This document shows, one piece after another, positions 1 through 14,337 of a DNA stretch of 64,000 nucleotides. The translations under genes were made by a program, and so were the position numbers. This DNA is from Gordionus sp. m RMFG-2023. Taxonomy: Eukaryota; Nematomorpha; Gordioida; Chordodea; Parachordodidae. The first letter of the stretch is position 1, and every line of letters starts with the position of its first letter. The stretch spans positions 1,007,671 through 1,071,670 of the forward strand of contig NC_088776.1 of assembly GCF_954871325.1 (NCBI RefSeq), written 5' to 3'. The notes below the pieces were generated by a model. That model was not told the DNA's origin. It saw only the letters and a list, made by a program, of their open reading frames with translations, and did no database searches.

Positions 1-3000
1 ATTAAAGGATTATCTTCCTCGCACGAAACAAACTGTGTACGATTTCCTGAAGCAACAAGAACTCAACTCGACTATGGCAAAATGTATAAATATATTAAAA
101 TACTTTTTATTATCTCTATGATAATTGTAAAAATTAGGCTTTTTTAAGTTTAAAGAATTTCACTACAAAATGATTAATTTATTTACCCTTTTTTTTCTTT
201 CTTTCTTTCTTTTTCTTTTTTTTCTTTTATTTATTACTTTTATTTCTTTTATTTATCACTTTTTTTTCTTTCGCAAAATCGTTTCAATATCTTAAAACCA
301 TTTTCGATTTCCTATTTAATTTAAAATTATCTTTATCCTCTTCCATAATAATGTTTTTTTTTTGTAAATGTAGATTTGATAGCCTCAGGATTAGCCAATT
401 TGACTCTTGTTCCCGGGAAATATCATACTATCATCTTACCATCAAATTCAGCTATAAATCAATTATCTCCACAACTCATCCAGGAATTAGAATCTAATAT
501 AGAATGTGCTAAAGGTTTTTATTTGAATTTTCTTACCATTATTCAATATTTTTTTCCTTCATTTGAAGGTAGGAATTATTTAATTTGATCATGACATCAA
601 CTTCTTAAGTTGAAGATGTTCTTAAACTTTAGTAAAAACTTTAGTAGATTTTAATAAAAAATATTTCAAACACATTTTATTTAAGATATCTGTTTATTTA
701 TATTTATATATTAAATTTTACATAAAATTAATTTAGATGTTAAAAATAAATTTATTAATTTTTAAATATTAATTGAAATAATAATTATAATAAATAAAAA
801 AATATAATATAAAATTTATTTAAAATAAATTATAATATTCGAATTTCCTTTTATAAAAAATATTTCACGATTTTCTACTTTAACTTATTGCATTTTATTT
901 TATATAATAATCAATTCAAATTTATATTCTAAAAAATAATATTAAATCAAGTGAAATATTTATATATGGCGTCAATCTGGCAATGTGTATTTTTTGAGCT
1001 TATCAATGTTTGGAATACCTAACCCTATAAATTTCACACAATTTGTCCATAAAATTTCAAAATTAATATAATTTATATTAAATTTTAATTATATTTTTTT
1101 TTAAATATAAATTAGATTATTTCGGATAAAATCCGATCTTTAAATTTTTAAAAACGCGCTCAAAAAATGATTTATAAAATTGAAAAAATAATATATTTCC
1201 GGAAAAAATACATAACGTATATTTGGAATCATAATGTAATTCTTAATCTTAGCTACCAATCATGTGTTTTTAACAGTTACATGCATAAGTTACCCCATAT
1301 TTACATATATATATAAAAAAACATCACCTATTTATGTATTGAGAATGGATATCTATATATTATTTTTTATTAAAAGAAACGCTTAAAATGCACGTAATCG
1401 CAAAATGGATTTGTCCTAATCTCTATAAAAAACCTCACGCAATTGAAACTTTAGAAAGTTCTACGGTAAATATCGGCTCTAACATGATAAATAATGGATC
1501 CATCATTGACACTCGCGTTTTATTCAACGGAGTTGTAATATTCGTGGACCTTGTCTTGATATCGAATAAATGTAAATCAAATCATTTTTTCCACTCTTCA
1601 TATTTATTAATTTCACTCAATTCCGAATTATTTCAATTCCATTTAAACAATTTCGATTGAGTTGGCATGACCATTTTAGATTTTACCCGGGTGTGTCCAA
1701 AATTTTTTATTTTACTTATATACAGGAATTACTCTAATCATAAAAGGGTCATATAACACCATGATCTTTCAGTATAATTAACCAATTAAAATTGTTGTTC
1801 TGGGGAGGAAAAGTGATTTTAATTTACTGAGTGAGTTATTAATTTTTTCGAAAATAATTTACGTAAACGTATACATGATATAGTTTTTCGAATATATAAA
1901 TTATAATTATAAAAGCCCTCTCATTGGTTAAAATCTTGCGGGGAGAACCGGAAGCCAATGAATTCTTGAATTACTTTAATAGATCTAACTTCACTCTTCT
2001 AAACGAAATTCGCGATAAATTAGTTCTCATACCAGACAATGCGGCTTTCTTAGTAATAAACAGGCTGATTAATTTATTTTCATTTTTTTTAAAAGATATA
2101 TGTATATTCTAATTATTTAATTTAACTTTCTCTTCCATTTTTTTAACCTCTTTATTTTCATTTTCTTTATTTTATTTCTTTTTTTTAAAAAAACCTTTCT
2201 TATAACAACTTATATTTATATAAAATCGTATATCAGAATCTTGACCAAAACATAAAAGAAAAATTGAGAGAGAATACATCATACGCTAAAGAGTTCCTTG
2301 GAAATCATATAGCTCTATCTAATGTCCTGAATAGTATTCAACATCTTGAAGGGGCAAATGGTTCAATGTACAATGATATTACGCGTGTAAAAATTTTGTA
2401 AAAAACTTGATATAGCCTTAATGTATTCGAAAGCATTTCCAGCGGTGGAATATAGAAAAATGAAGGGAATAATATTTATGAAAAAAGAAATGTAGTAAAT
2501 ATTTTAATCAGTTAAGATTCATAAATGTAAATAAAATTTTTATATAAACCTTTTTAAAACATTACTTCTCATTTAAAAATTAAGAATTAAATTGTGATTT
2601 TATATATCTTAAGATTTCAACTTTATATAGTAATATTTTTGGATATAAATTCATTATATATTTTATAAAATTAAAACCTTTAAATTTTAATTTTCTTTTG
2701 GCGATTTTGACATGCAAAACCCTTTGCCAAAGTTTTATCATTTATAAAAATTAACTATTATCATTTTTTAAAATAATTTGAATATTAGATTGTGATACCC
2801 AACAATATACAATGTGTAAGAAAGATTAGCAAAAAGACCTATCATTTCTGCGGCGGAAAATTTCGCTTTATCCCTAAGGTAACGCAAAATAATATGAACT
2901 CATTTTAGATGGCTATTTTTTAATTAATAAAATTAAGGTTGGTATTTTATTATTTGAAATATTTATATATTTGTATTTAAATATATTATGAAAGAAAAAA

Positions 3001-3475
3001 TTATCTGGTTAATTATCTTTTAATCTATAGTAGTTAGTAGTATTTATTAAAAACCAATTTTAATAAATAATATTGAATTATTAGTTATATACAAAATCTT
3101 TTAAATAAATGTAATGATTTTACTATTGGCATTATATTTTAAATAAAATATTAAATAAATTTTTTTATATATTAAGGCATTAGTTCCTCTAATTGGGAAT
3201 TTATCAGAAATTCTATCCGAATATGAAGAAATCAGCTTATTTAGACAGTTTCTAGATCAATCCAATTTAACATTCAAGGCAGATATTTATTATACAATCT
3301 GGGTTCCAAGTAACAGAGCCTTAGAAAATATCGTAAACAATTCCCACATAGATAATACTTTGCTAAATGTGAATGTGTCAATTGAGAATTTCGTTAAAAT
3401 GCATATATTCCCAGGTTATTTTTTTAAAATTATCATATTTAGATTTATTAATACAAATTAAGAAGGAAAGAAGGA

Positions 3476-3523
<48 letters not shown>

Positions 3524-5371
3524 ATATCTATGATATATATAAAAGCCGTGTCAAAGTCACACTGTTACAGTCACAGCAATTTAGAGTTTTGAAAATTGTC
3601 TGTGATGATTTTATATAGTACCCAATATAGCCTAGCCATTTCATCAGAGTATTAATATTGATTTTCATAGTATCAATGTTTAAATTATCAAATTTTTATT
3701 GAAAACTGAATATATTTGTTATACAATTATATAACTATTAATTATTTTTATGCATATAAAACCTCCTATTATTTGTTAACATTGTAATTTAATAACAAGG
3801 TCTTAAATTTAATTTTATATTTTATATCTAAGTAATAAATTATTTATTATTTGGAGTGGTAGTTGTCTGTTTAAAATTTAAATTAGGATGATCATATTTC
3901 ACTAATTTTTAAAAGGCACTGTAATATATTCATAAATTTCATATAAATACCAGGAGCTAACCAATTGAATGATGGGTAAATAAGATATTTCCCTTTCATT
4001 TGATGATAAATTATTTTGAAAAATTTTCCCAATAATATATAATGGCAAAAAAAAATGTACATAACCGATTTAATTCATGTAAACCACTTACATTGAACTT
4101 ATTTTTCTGGATCAATGGAAAAAATAAATTATTATGGGTTTAGTCGGCTTGGAATTTTTCACAATTATTATGGGCTTGGACCTGGCTTGGGAAATTTTCA
4201 AAATTATTATGATCATATGCTTAAAACTTTTAATTTTAAATATGGGTTAGACATTGGCCTGAAATTTTTTTTGAAGACATGGCTGGGCCTTATCAAAAAA
4301 CCCCAGGCTCAAAAAAATAGTATCCACTCTTAGTCTTAATGGGTTGGCCTTGGTCTGCCATAGGGGTTAGCATGGTTAAAAAGAATAAAAAATAGAGATG
4401 GTTTTTAGAGATTTACCTATCTCCAGGCTGGGAACAAATTTTGAAAAATAACTATGGGCTGGCCAGACTAATTATTATAAGTTGGGCTGTGCTTGAAAAA
4501 TATTTTATTAATTATTTTGGGCTGGACATAGGGAAAAGTATTCAAAATTATTTTGGGCTGGACTTAGAGAAAATTATTCAAAATTATTATCAACTTGGAG
4601 GCTTGGGAATTTTTTATTATTAACTATGGGTCAGACAGCGGCCTAAAACAAATTTTTTTGCAGGCCCTGGGCTCGGCCTTATCAAAAAACTAAGGCCTAG
4701 ATAATCTGATTTTGATTGTATTTTTAAATTCAATATGATTTTTTTAAATATTTTATTTCAGTTCTCAACTAACTAAATTATTATGATCTTTCATGGGCCT
4801 TGGAACATTTTTTTCAAAATTATTCTGGCTTTGTACATTACTTGAGAATTTTATTAAATATTAAAAGTAAAAATTTAATTTTGACTAAAACACCATAGTA
4901 TTTACATTTAGTTTTAATGGATTGATCCTGGTATGAAGAGGGTAAAAAGAATAAATAATGGATATTATTTTTAAATAACACATAAAAACTATCATAAAAA
5001 TATGGAGAAAATTCTCATTCCCCGTCATTTTTGACGGGCTATCTACTAGTATATAGTCACAATTCATTTTTTTATTATTATTTTTAACAAATTATCTCAT
5101 AGGGCTATATCACGAATATTGCTATCACGCTAAAGGTAATGAATTCTATTTGAATCCAAAACTTTCATATCTCCATAACGAAAATGGACAAATTATTTAC
5201 TTCTATCCTGACTGGCCAAGAAACGTGATAAATGCTACCATAACAAAGTGGGATATTTTGGGTCAAAATTTTTTGATACATTTCGTGGACAACTATTTTG
5301 ACGGTAACATAGTTAAATTAATTCCAAATTTTGCGCAGAAAAGTGGAAGCCCAATTTGGCTAAGTTATTAG
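1..5371 (+). CDS. FAS1 (fasciclin) domain protein, TGFBI/periostin-like, copy A (5' end outside window)
   Basis: Eight exons fit GT-AG splice sites with matching phases: 1-83, 374-514, 1377-1571, 1916-2052, 2237-2386, 2789-2878, 3177-3414 and 5103-5371 (TAG stop). They give about 437 residues, so the N-terminus is missing. FAS1 hallmarks repeat in order: TIILPSNSA (exon 2), a His-containing segment and FNGVVIFVDLVL (exon 3), LVLIPDNAAFL (exon 4), LGNHIALSNVL (exon 5), IWVPSNRALENI and KMHIFPG (exon 7), and a closing NFLIHFVDNYF (exon 8). Together they span the end of one FAS1 domain and about three more. Two cysteines in exon 6 (QCVRK, HFCGG) echo the cysteine pair in the third periostin FAS1 domain. 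Known family members are secreted, matrix-bound adhesion proteins; that role here is inferred. No in-frame stop lies in any exon. The last intron is 1.7 kb because of an insertion absent from copy B. Confidence 0.8.
185..275. repeat. Degenerate TTTC/TTTA-rich microsatellite in intron
   Basis: A T-rich tract with TTTC and TTTTATTTA units lies in the intron between the exon ending at 83 and that starting at 374. The equivalent intron of copy B has a clean (TTTC)n at 21,184-21,255, so the tract predates the duplication. Confidence 0.6.
990..1240. repeat. MITE-like interspersed repeat, family 2 (copy in intron)
   Basis: It shares a right-hand module (AAAATCCGATCTTTAAATTT followed by AACGCGCTCAAAAAATG) with copies near 29,155-29,230 and 23,915-23,990, and the left part resembles the inverted end. 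Ends are poorly defined. It lies in the second intron of FAS1 copy A. Confidence 0.35.
3457..3523. repeat. (AAAG)n microsatellite
   Basis: Perfect GAAA repeats lie in the last intron of FAS1 copy A. A degenerate TTTC tract at 16,650-16,690 occupies the matching intron of copy B. Confidence 0.9.
3545..5070 (+). repeat. Insertion in last intron of copy A with degenerate GGGCTGGAC minisatellite
   Basis: The last intron of copy B is only about 226 bp (16,569-16,794), whereas here it is 1.69 kb. The extra material includes, at about 4,115-4,700, a degenerate tandem array. Its units pair TTATTTTGGGCTGGAC-like blocks with AAAATTATTCAAAATTATTA-like blocks at a spacing of roughly 43 bp. The array also carries CTGGGCCTTATCAAAAAAC twice (about 4,283 and 4,670), which suggests a larger repeat. 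Short frames across it (4,115-4,333 and 4,441-4,623) are by-products of the repeat, not genes. Confidence 0.6.
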
Positions 5372-8300
5372 AGGATGCATCATTATCTGATAATTGTTAC
5401 TAATATTATAAGCTTATTTATATTTCTTTCTTAATAAATCTATTGTTCCCTTTATTATGTATTATTTATTTATTTTTTTAAATGAAAGAAAACCAGTCAT
5501 TTTAAATGGTATAATTACTGATAACTTTAAATACAATTTAATTGAATATGGTTGTAATAATTTTATTATATTTTTTTGTTTTTATTCGATTTTGAAGATT
5601 TTATTCGGAAAATTATCAATTTTTTCATCAAAAACGAATAAATATTTATTTGAAAACCTTTGTCACTCTTATTTTTCTCGATCGGCTAAAGAGGTGGGAG
5701 AGGGGGGGGGGGGTTAACGGACGTATATAATAAAGATATTTTTATTGTCAAACAATGTTGTATCAAAAATTTTAAAGAATTGGTTTTATAGTAAACGAAC
5801 GCATCAATTTTGTATCGACTCAATGAATGATGAATAATTCGATACAAAATTTGTTAATATTATAAATAACTTCTCTTTTCATTTCTCAATTATATTTTAA
5901 AAATTCGAATCGAAAAACTGAAGATATACAACTCATATATATATATAATGTGTCTTGTTGGGGATTAAACATTATCAAATTATAATATATATTATTTATA
6001 GCATTTTAATATTTTATAAAACAAATGATTATTATAATTTGTAATTTTTTTAAATTCTTTATTATATATTTTAAGAGTTCATGTTGATTAAATTATCCAT
6101 AAATTTTGTATCATTTTATGGGGGTTTGGGGTTTTTTTTTCAAAATAAAAAGGGTATATTGGCATAAAGAATTCTTTTTTAATAGTTTAAATTGAATTTA
6201 AACATTTTTTTTAAAAAAATATTATAATATAATATAACAAATTATAGATATGAACTGAAAAATTGAAAATATGTTTTAAATTTAATGAATAGAATTAAGT
6301 GACTAAAATATATTGGATTTTTTTCCGGCGAATTTATAAATTAAATCGCGCCTTTTTAATCGCTTTTTCAAAAACCTTATCTATTTGTTGAAAGAATCGA
6401 ATAACTATTTGTTTGTGATTAATTAGATTTGTTCCTAAAATTGATTACAGTTGTTTTTTAATTTTTTTTAAAAAAACTCTTATTTTTAACAAATAACCTA
6501 ACATAATCTCCATCAGCAATTAGGATTTACAGGATTACAAGGAGATTATGCTGGGAACAGCTTAAAATTACGATGAATAAAGCATAGGCATATGGAATGG
6601 GTACCTGATTCTTCAGCTAACAAAATAGAAAATAGTAGTACTAACTTAATCCGAATAATAAAAATTTTCTAATAATATCTAAAGTATAGTCTCGAACACT
6701 CCAAGAGGATTTATAATATTTGGTTTGGCTAAAACACTCTTTTCCTCTTGTGATTTTTTTGCGAAAGAATTAAATATATTACATAATTTAACAATATTTA
6801 CATAAAATATTTAAAAGATTTTGGTAATATGTTACAATTAATTATTAATCAATTTTTTACAATAGACTAATGAAATGTCATATCACCCTCTTTTAAATTT
6901 AAATTTTGTTAACAATGTTTCTTATAATTAAAGGTCTACCATTAGTATCTCAGCAGAAGCTGTTTTGGAGTTGGAGACTAAAATTAATTTGTTTCGTAGT
7001 TATATATCATACGCAAACTCAAATAAAAAATTTAGAAAAAAAGATGAGTTTCGAGTTAAAACTCATGTTAATTTGTCAAGTCATTAGAGCATTTAATAAA
7101 TAGTAGTCTAGAAAACTGAGTTGATCTAAGTTATAATGATGAAAATATTTTGTTAGGTTTATTATTTTTATAAAATTAATCCCTATCGTTATTTGTTGCT
7201 CAAAAAATTTATTTCTTGAAAGATTTAAATCTAAAAATTTCTTTTGCACCAATGATAGTCAGGGGCCGTCTTTGTTTTGAAAAGAAACACATTTTTTAGC
7301 CATTATTATAGATAATGCCTTATTATTTTGCAATATTTTTATGAATAATTAATAAAAATTTCTTTTTCAAATTCATATTTTTTAATTTTTGCTATATTTC
7401 TTTATCAAATTTTATTCTAACAAGTCCAATCAATAACTTTAAGGATATTATCGATGTAGATGTAGGTTTATTATATTTAATAAAAATAAATTATTTTTAT
7501 GAAACTCATTTTTTTTCATATATAAGAAATGGCTTAGATTAGTTGATTCATAATCAAGGATAAAAATGTAAGAATATACAGAATTTAAACCTATATGGCG
7601 GATCTAAGATTCATCATGTCTAAAATAATGACACTGTTCAATTTGTCTCTGCAACCAGAAGTTTTGAAATATGAAACTAAAATTTATTTAGACATTTTAT
7701 TTATAATTAAATAGGCCCGTACAGGACAAGTAGAATAAATATAACTATACACCCCTCCCCCCCCACCCAATTTATCCCAACTAAACTATACATGATAACG
7801 CTTGTATGATCTTTTTATTATAAAATAGAGTAGTTAAATCCGATTAAATTTTATATATTCACATGATTAATTAATAAACCAGATATCCAAGAATTAAATC
7901 AATATAAAAACTAATTGTTTTTCTAAATTATTTATAATTATAATTAATAAAAACATAAACCCGAAGTTTAAACATACATAAAGTTTAAAAAAACGTAATA
8001 TCACTAATCAATTCCGCGTGGTTATATTCATATTGACTCCTTTAGTTAATAATTTATGGTTATAAGTATATTATTACAAAAAAAAAAATTTTTATAGTGA
8101 AAGCGTTATGTTCGGGCGTTTTGCTTTATTTTAAGGCTATATGAAATCACGGCTGATTTTTCATAGAATTAATTATTTTATCATAGTTATATACTTATAA
8201 TTTGGCTGGATTTTTGGAAATAACGATACTTTATGAGGCCATAAAATTTTTTTTTATGATGTTAAATATTAGTATAAGTGGCGGAAAAGCAATTGGTACG

Positions 8301-8696
8301 ATTTCCTTACACTGTAATAATTAAGATCAGAAATATAATCATTGCCACATAAAAACACGTGGGGTGCTCGTTATATATCTAAATTTGTGACTAGCTTCCC
8401 TTTTGTGGCTCTTCTTCCATTATTTTTATTGTATAAATTGTTTTAAAACAAAAATGATCTTAATCACGATCGTGTTTTTTAAAGAGAGAATTAACTTTAT
8501 TTTTGCATGTTATAATAATAATAACAATAAAATGAATCTATAATATTAGGTATATTATAATTATTATTTTAAAATTCATTGTCATTTCAATAACTAATGT
8601 TTGGCTTTCCTTAGCAGAGTCTTGTTCTGATTCAATATTATAATATTTCTTTAATCAATTTTTCCTGTTGGCGAGATCTTCAAATTAGCCTAAAAT

Positions 8697-8932
8697 CTAC
8701 CAATTTCTTTCTGAAGACGATGTAGAACTAAGAATTGTTAGCAAAATTGCCACTTCTATTAATAGGTATGGTGAGCAAAGCCCATACCACTAAATTGAGA
8801 TTGAAATATGGTTGTTTCTTATTGAAGTCACTGCTTTTACATATAATTTACCTATTAAACAAACATGTCGCCTAAAAAATTCTCATATCATTAAATTCAC
8901 TACTAGTAAAGACCCTCATTTATGATAAACAA
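8697..8932 (+). pseudogene. Unrecognised coding-like relic
   Basis: One frame runs for about 79 codons with a single internal TAA near 8,791. Its composition (FLSEDDVELRIVSKIATSI, then IEIEIWLFLIEVTAFTY) looks more like decayed coding sequence than the surrounding A/T runs. I do not recognise a family. It could also be chance. Confidence 0.2.
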
Positions 8933-10904
8933 AATAATGTTCCATAGTATAATGCCTATGTTCACATCCTTCTAAATTTTTTCAAATACAGCAGCGAATT
9001 AATATTTAAACCTAACAAAGTATAACTTCTTACTATAAAGTTTCTTATCCTTTTAAAAATTATAAATAATTTTTCCAAGCTTCTAATAATCCAAAAAAGT
9101 ATTTTTTTTAAATTATATGGAGATTCAACTAAAGTCAGTTATAATTACATATAACGGATTTTAATTTTTTTTTACTAACAAATTTTAACAAAAATTTATA
9201 AAACATTAAAAAAAATTTTACTTTCAAATTTTTGGGTACAGTGTTGTGATGATTTAATACAAATTGAAGATTAAATTAAAACATTCATATAAAAATATTG
9301 TTTGCAAAAATAATTAAAATATAGACAAAGCATTATTGAAAAATTCTTTTTATTCCTCCATTTATTATTTTAATTATTTTTGCAAAAACAAAATATTATA
9401 AGGATGGGTTTTAATTTAATCGTCAACATGTTTCATTATATCATCACAACACTGTAATCCTCAAAAAAAAAAATTTTTTATATAAAATCTCTTTTAAAAC
9501 TAAGGCAAAAATTTGATTGTAAAAAAAAAATTTGATTGTAAAATAAATTATGATATGTAAAATTTGTAATTCTTACAATAAATATCCTCTTAATTTTTTT
9601 TTATAAATTAAAACTCAATTAAATAATAGCATTGACAATATATTCTGTAAATTTTTTAAGTTTTATAAAAAAAAAAAATACCCTTGTTAAATTGTAAACA
9701 AGAGTAAATAATATTATTCGTATACCTTCTATCTGTATGTCATACGATTTATCTGATAACATTAAGAAAACAAATTAAGTACATGCCCAACTTATTAATA
9801 TAATTATTATATACTTCTAACTGATGTGATTGTCATATTTCCCAAAACTAATATATAATAATTTAATCTTCCTAGAAGAAAGAAAAAAATATATAATTGC
9901 TATAACAATCAATCCTATAATAAACAATAAAATGATTTTTAGTCATGTAGTTCGTCACATTTGTTTATTTTTTTAGAAATAGTATTTTTTTGCTAGTTTA
10001 GATTAAAAAATTATATCGTGGTAACACTGAAAAACATCGTAGAGACGATATAACGTGATATCTATTCATAGTTAACTGCCCAGCATGACCTGGGAGATTA
10101 TCTTTGTTTTTATATTGAAGTAATTTTTTTATAAAATGTTTCATTTTTGAACTAAATATATTTATTAAATTTAAAACCTTTGTAACTTTAAAAAATTAAT
10201 GAATTATCCGAAATCTTCCATTAAAAAGTTTTAAAAGATTTATAAATTTCAAAACTTTTCTAATAACCTTAAATTATGTAATATGCTTAAAATAAAAATT
10301 TTTGTTAATTTGAAATTTTTACCAAATTATTTTTATAACACTTAATTTAATATTTCCTAAGGAAGGTAAGAAAGAAAGAAAGAAAAGATAGAAAGAAAGA
10401 TAGACATAGAAGAAAAATATATTAACAAATAAATTCTGAATTAAAAGTAAGATTGATTTAAAATTAATTCTGAGAATTATTATTTATCTAAAATAAAACT
10501 AATAAAAATTATTTATATTATTTACAAATATGAATACCTATAGTAATTCTTAGGGTTCCATTTACTGATGCTGGATAAATGGAAGTAAGAAAAAAAAATT
10601 ATATTTTTGAATTAAATTTCAATTTATATACAAATACAATTAGAAATTCAAAAAAATCGTAGATTCCAAATTTAATTATTATAGCATATTTATTTAAATA
10701 TTTCTTATAAGTATCTTTTTATTAATTTTTTATTAAATACAAAATTGAAAAGGTATTTTGAATCTATTGATATTCACGATTCTTAGACGAATAAAAAATA
10801 TTAATTATATCTAAATTCGCAAATAATTTATTTAAATAAAATTTGTATCTTAGCCTAATTACATTTAATTTTTAAAATTAAATGTATTTACGAAAGTGAA
10901 ACCT

Positions 10905-11045
10905 AATAGTGTTAACACAATACATCATCCAAAAAAATATTACCCAAGCCTGAAGATGTTGCTTATAGAAGAATCAAAGGTCTATACATATATTATCAAA
11001 ATCTTGAGGATTATGCAATATTTTTCTGGCTAAAATAACACTAAA
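10905..11045. repeat. MITE family 1, degraded copy
   Basis: It matches the core of the better copies at 53,567 and 15,430: CCAAGCCTGAAGATG, TATAGAAGAATCAAAGG, then a TCTGGCTAAAATA-like end. Terminal repeats are mostly lost. Confidence 0.5.
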
Positions 11046-14000
11046 ACCTAGAATATAAATTTTTTTTGAAGAAGATTATGATATAGAACTAAAAATATAT
11101 AAGATAAAGATTTCAGTCCACCGATTCTTTTCTTTTTCAAAATAAGTTTAATTAAATGAATCTCTAACAATAACAAAGTTTATATCATCACCATGTACTT
11201 AAAATTTTTAAGATAGAAAGTATAAGAGGGCCTTTAAACTCTTCCACATCATAGTAAAATCATTATTTTAGTTTTTGAAATTCAATTAAATGTATATGTG
11301 CGAAATTATTTCCAAATTATAAAAATTATTTTTTTAATAAACAATTATATGATTAATAGACAAAATAGGCATAAATTAAATGATATTATATTTGGAACCT
11401 TACTAAGTTAATCATGGAGCATTGGCTTGGAATTTGGTAAGTGAGGAGGTGTTAGCATTTATTTAGTTAGTTATTTTTCCATAAATTGATTAGAGGCAGC
11501 GTCTACATGACAGGATATTTATTGGAATCCCTCCTAAAAATTTTGAGCGCTTTCCACGCCGTTATAATTAATTGTACATTTCTAATTAATTGTAATTACT
11601 TCATTCATATATTTTAAGAAGAATAACTTAAATTTTAAATACGCTTACTACCAATTATTAAAAAATCAACGCTTCACGCTTCTATTCATACCATCAGAGC
11701 ATTATCATTTGTCGGCGAAAAGCATATATTCCAAGATAGGAATGACCATGAAAAAAAAGTTTGGTCCTCTTTTTCATTTGAAATTTGTATATTATACACT
11801 TTTTTTTCTCGAATATTTAAAAATTAAATGATGTGTTTTATAATTTAATACAGAGTTTTTAGGTCAAAACGAACCCATAGATAATAAGGATCAGAGATTA
11901 AAATGCTCTTCAAAGAATATAAACAATATTATGATCTTTGAAGATTTTTTTTAAAAACTCAGATAAAGATTCTGATAGTGAATTATGATTAGATTACTCC
12001 ATTAAATCAGATTTAAGTGTAAGAAGTGGGAATTGGTTTAAATTATTTTTTAATTTAAATAACGCAAAATTTACATTTTCGACATTTTTATAATGAGGAA
12101 AGACGAATCTTAAGGGAAATGGGATATGTAGAAAGAGAGAAATGACAAATATAAAAGGTAGTAGAGAAATCATAGTGGTTCTATTTGACACTGGAAATGC
12201 GCATGATCAACGAAACTATATATATATATATATGTATAGCTATTCGCTGATGAAGCTATCGGCGGCCAGCGTGATATTTATAAATTAAATTTGCAGCACC
12301 TCGCTTTAACCGCCCATCAAATGCGACATAAATCGGCGTAATAACAACACATATTTCTTAAAATTATATAACTTAAAAATGTTAAAATACATTAATTTTA
12401 AAAATAAAATATTAACTAGTAAATAAATACTGTAATTTTATTTTTTATTGGAAAAAAAAAATTATTATTATAAATTTAATTCAATTTTGTAAATTTATAG
12501 TTATCGATAAATAAATAAATGGTTTTTTTCAAATTTGTGGAACATAACGAGTCTCATTATAGTAATTCCTTAGATTATAGGATGATGTGAGAGCTATTAC
12601 TTCAATTTATAAAACGTGTAATATATGGTTCCATCGGAAGATTTCAAATATCTAATACTTTAAAACAAACATTACATTCTCTTTTAAAACAATAATATAG
12701 TAGTAATTCCAAATTTTGCAGTAAAAAAAATAATATTTCCTAGCGATAATAATTTTATAATAGCGAATTTGTAAAATAAATATTTTTAAGCGAAAAAAAT
12801 AAAAATAAATATAATGTTACATTAATTTTTGTATATATATAAATATCATAAAGCATCTCATGTTAAATATATAATCAAGCAACCAATTAACAAAATAATA
12901 AAATTAATATAAAATAAAACATGGTAGTAATATTATAAATTTGTATATTAAAACACAAGCCATCCAAATAAAGTGATTATATGTAAACATTCAATGATAA
13001 ACACAAATTACGATTCCTACTGTTTGCGATATTTTTTTTAGAACATCATTCCCACAGTATATTGGTTGTTTTAATTTTTTTGGCAATAGAAATCAAACTT
13101 CCGTATTCTTTATGATGCCACCAAATTTTGGATATTCCAGCAACTAGCATTCTAGGTATATTGAATTCAAGATGAGTGTTGTAATCATGATTATATGTGA
13201 GAGTGATATTATAGTGATTTATGATGGAATGTATTTTATTAAATTATTAATATATTTTGTTTATAAAATCTAGCTAAATACCTACTTGGTGGAGGATATA
13301 TTGGTTTTCATTCTTCTACATTTACTTATTCAATAATCATCGTTTTTAATGTTTATATTGGTGATAACAAATCTAAGTTAAGCAAACGGGAATTAAAGGA
13401 AAATAAAAACAAACAAACATTTTTGAATGAGTTTCCCTCATAATTATAAATATTTTGTAAACATGTAATAAATTAAAATTAAAAAATTTTTCAAAATAGT
13501 GGTTAACTAGCATGTTACTAATTCCTATTATTTTTATTTTAAACGATGAAAGACCGCTAAATTTTTACTGGTCTACCATACCGCCACTTTTGATTATATA
13601 TTTTCCAACAACTTTAAAAATTTTACCTTCGAACCCCCTTTCGAAAGCATGTTAATCCGTTCTAAGAACGATAAAAAAAATCGTGCTTATATTTTTTTAA
13701 AACAAACTTTGGCCATACTCAAATCGATAAGTGTGGTAATAATGATTTTATATTTTTTTCGCCTTCTGGGTTTATAATTATTATGCTACCGTTCATAATT
13801 GATTATACATATAATTATTTATTTATTTTTTAAGTAAAATTCACGTATGAGGAAGTGAATGGGAGGTTATATTAGTTTATTTTGTTAAAAATAATAATAT
13901 TTTTAAAAATAAAATAATTTGGAAAAGTGTAATCAATTTTAGGATAATAATGCATAAAAAAAATTTTTTTAAATTTTAATTTTTTATTATAGTTCATTTA

Positions 14001-14337
14001 TCTTTAAAACACGTAAACAAAATAAAAAAATAAAAAAAATGAATATATATATATATTAAAAGTGAATGTATATTTTAAAAATATCGATGGCTCTAAAAAG
14101 AGCTTATAGTAAAAATGTGGTTAGGGTCCACTAGATCGTATGAACATTTGTGAACAAATGTCAAATGACCTAAAATGGCCACAAATATATTTGAAGCGAT
14201 TATAAAATTGTATAATTATGAACGTTGTACCAGATTTGACAAATAAATTAAAAAATGCTTTTTATTTTAAATTAAATTTAAATGGCTAAATGGTAATTAA
14301 TATTTATATTAATACAAGAACAGTATATATTAAAAAA

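Larger units (their letters stand above)
1..6480 (+). repeat. Left arm of large inverted duplication (FAS1 locus)
   Basis: This whole stretch is matched in reverse complement by about 15,150-21,480. The match covers all eight exons, most intron edges and roughly 1.1 kb of 3' flank, for example the segment near 5,745-5,790 against 15,915-15,975, and 6,330-6,430 against 15,185-15,310. Exons are the best conserved parts. The arm is cut by the window start, so its outer edge is unknown. The inner edge near 6,480 is where I can no longer follow similarity by eye. Confidence 0.85.
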
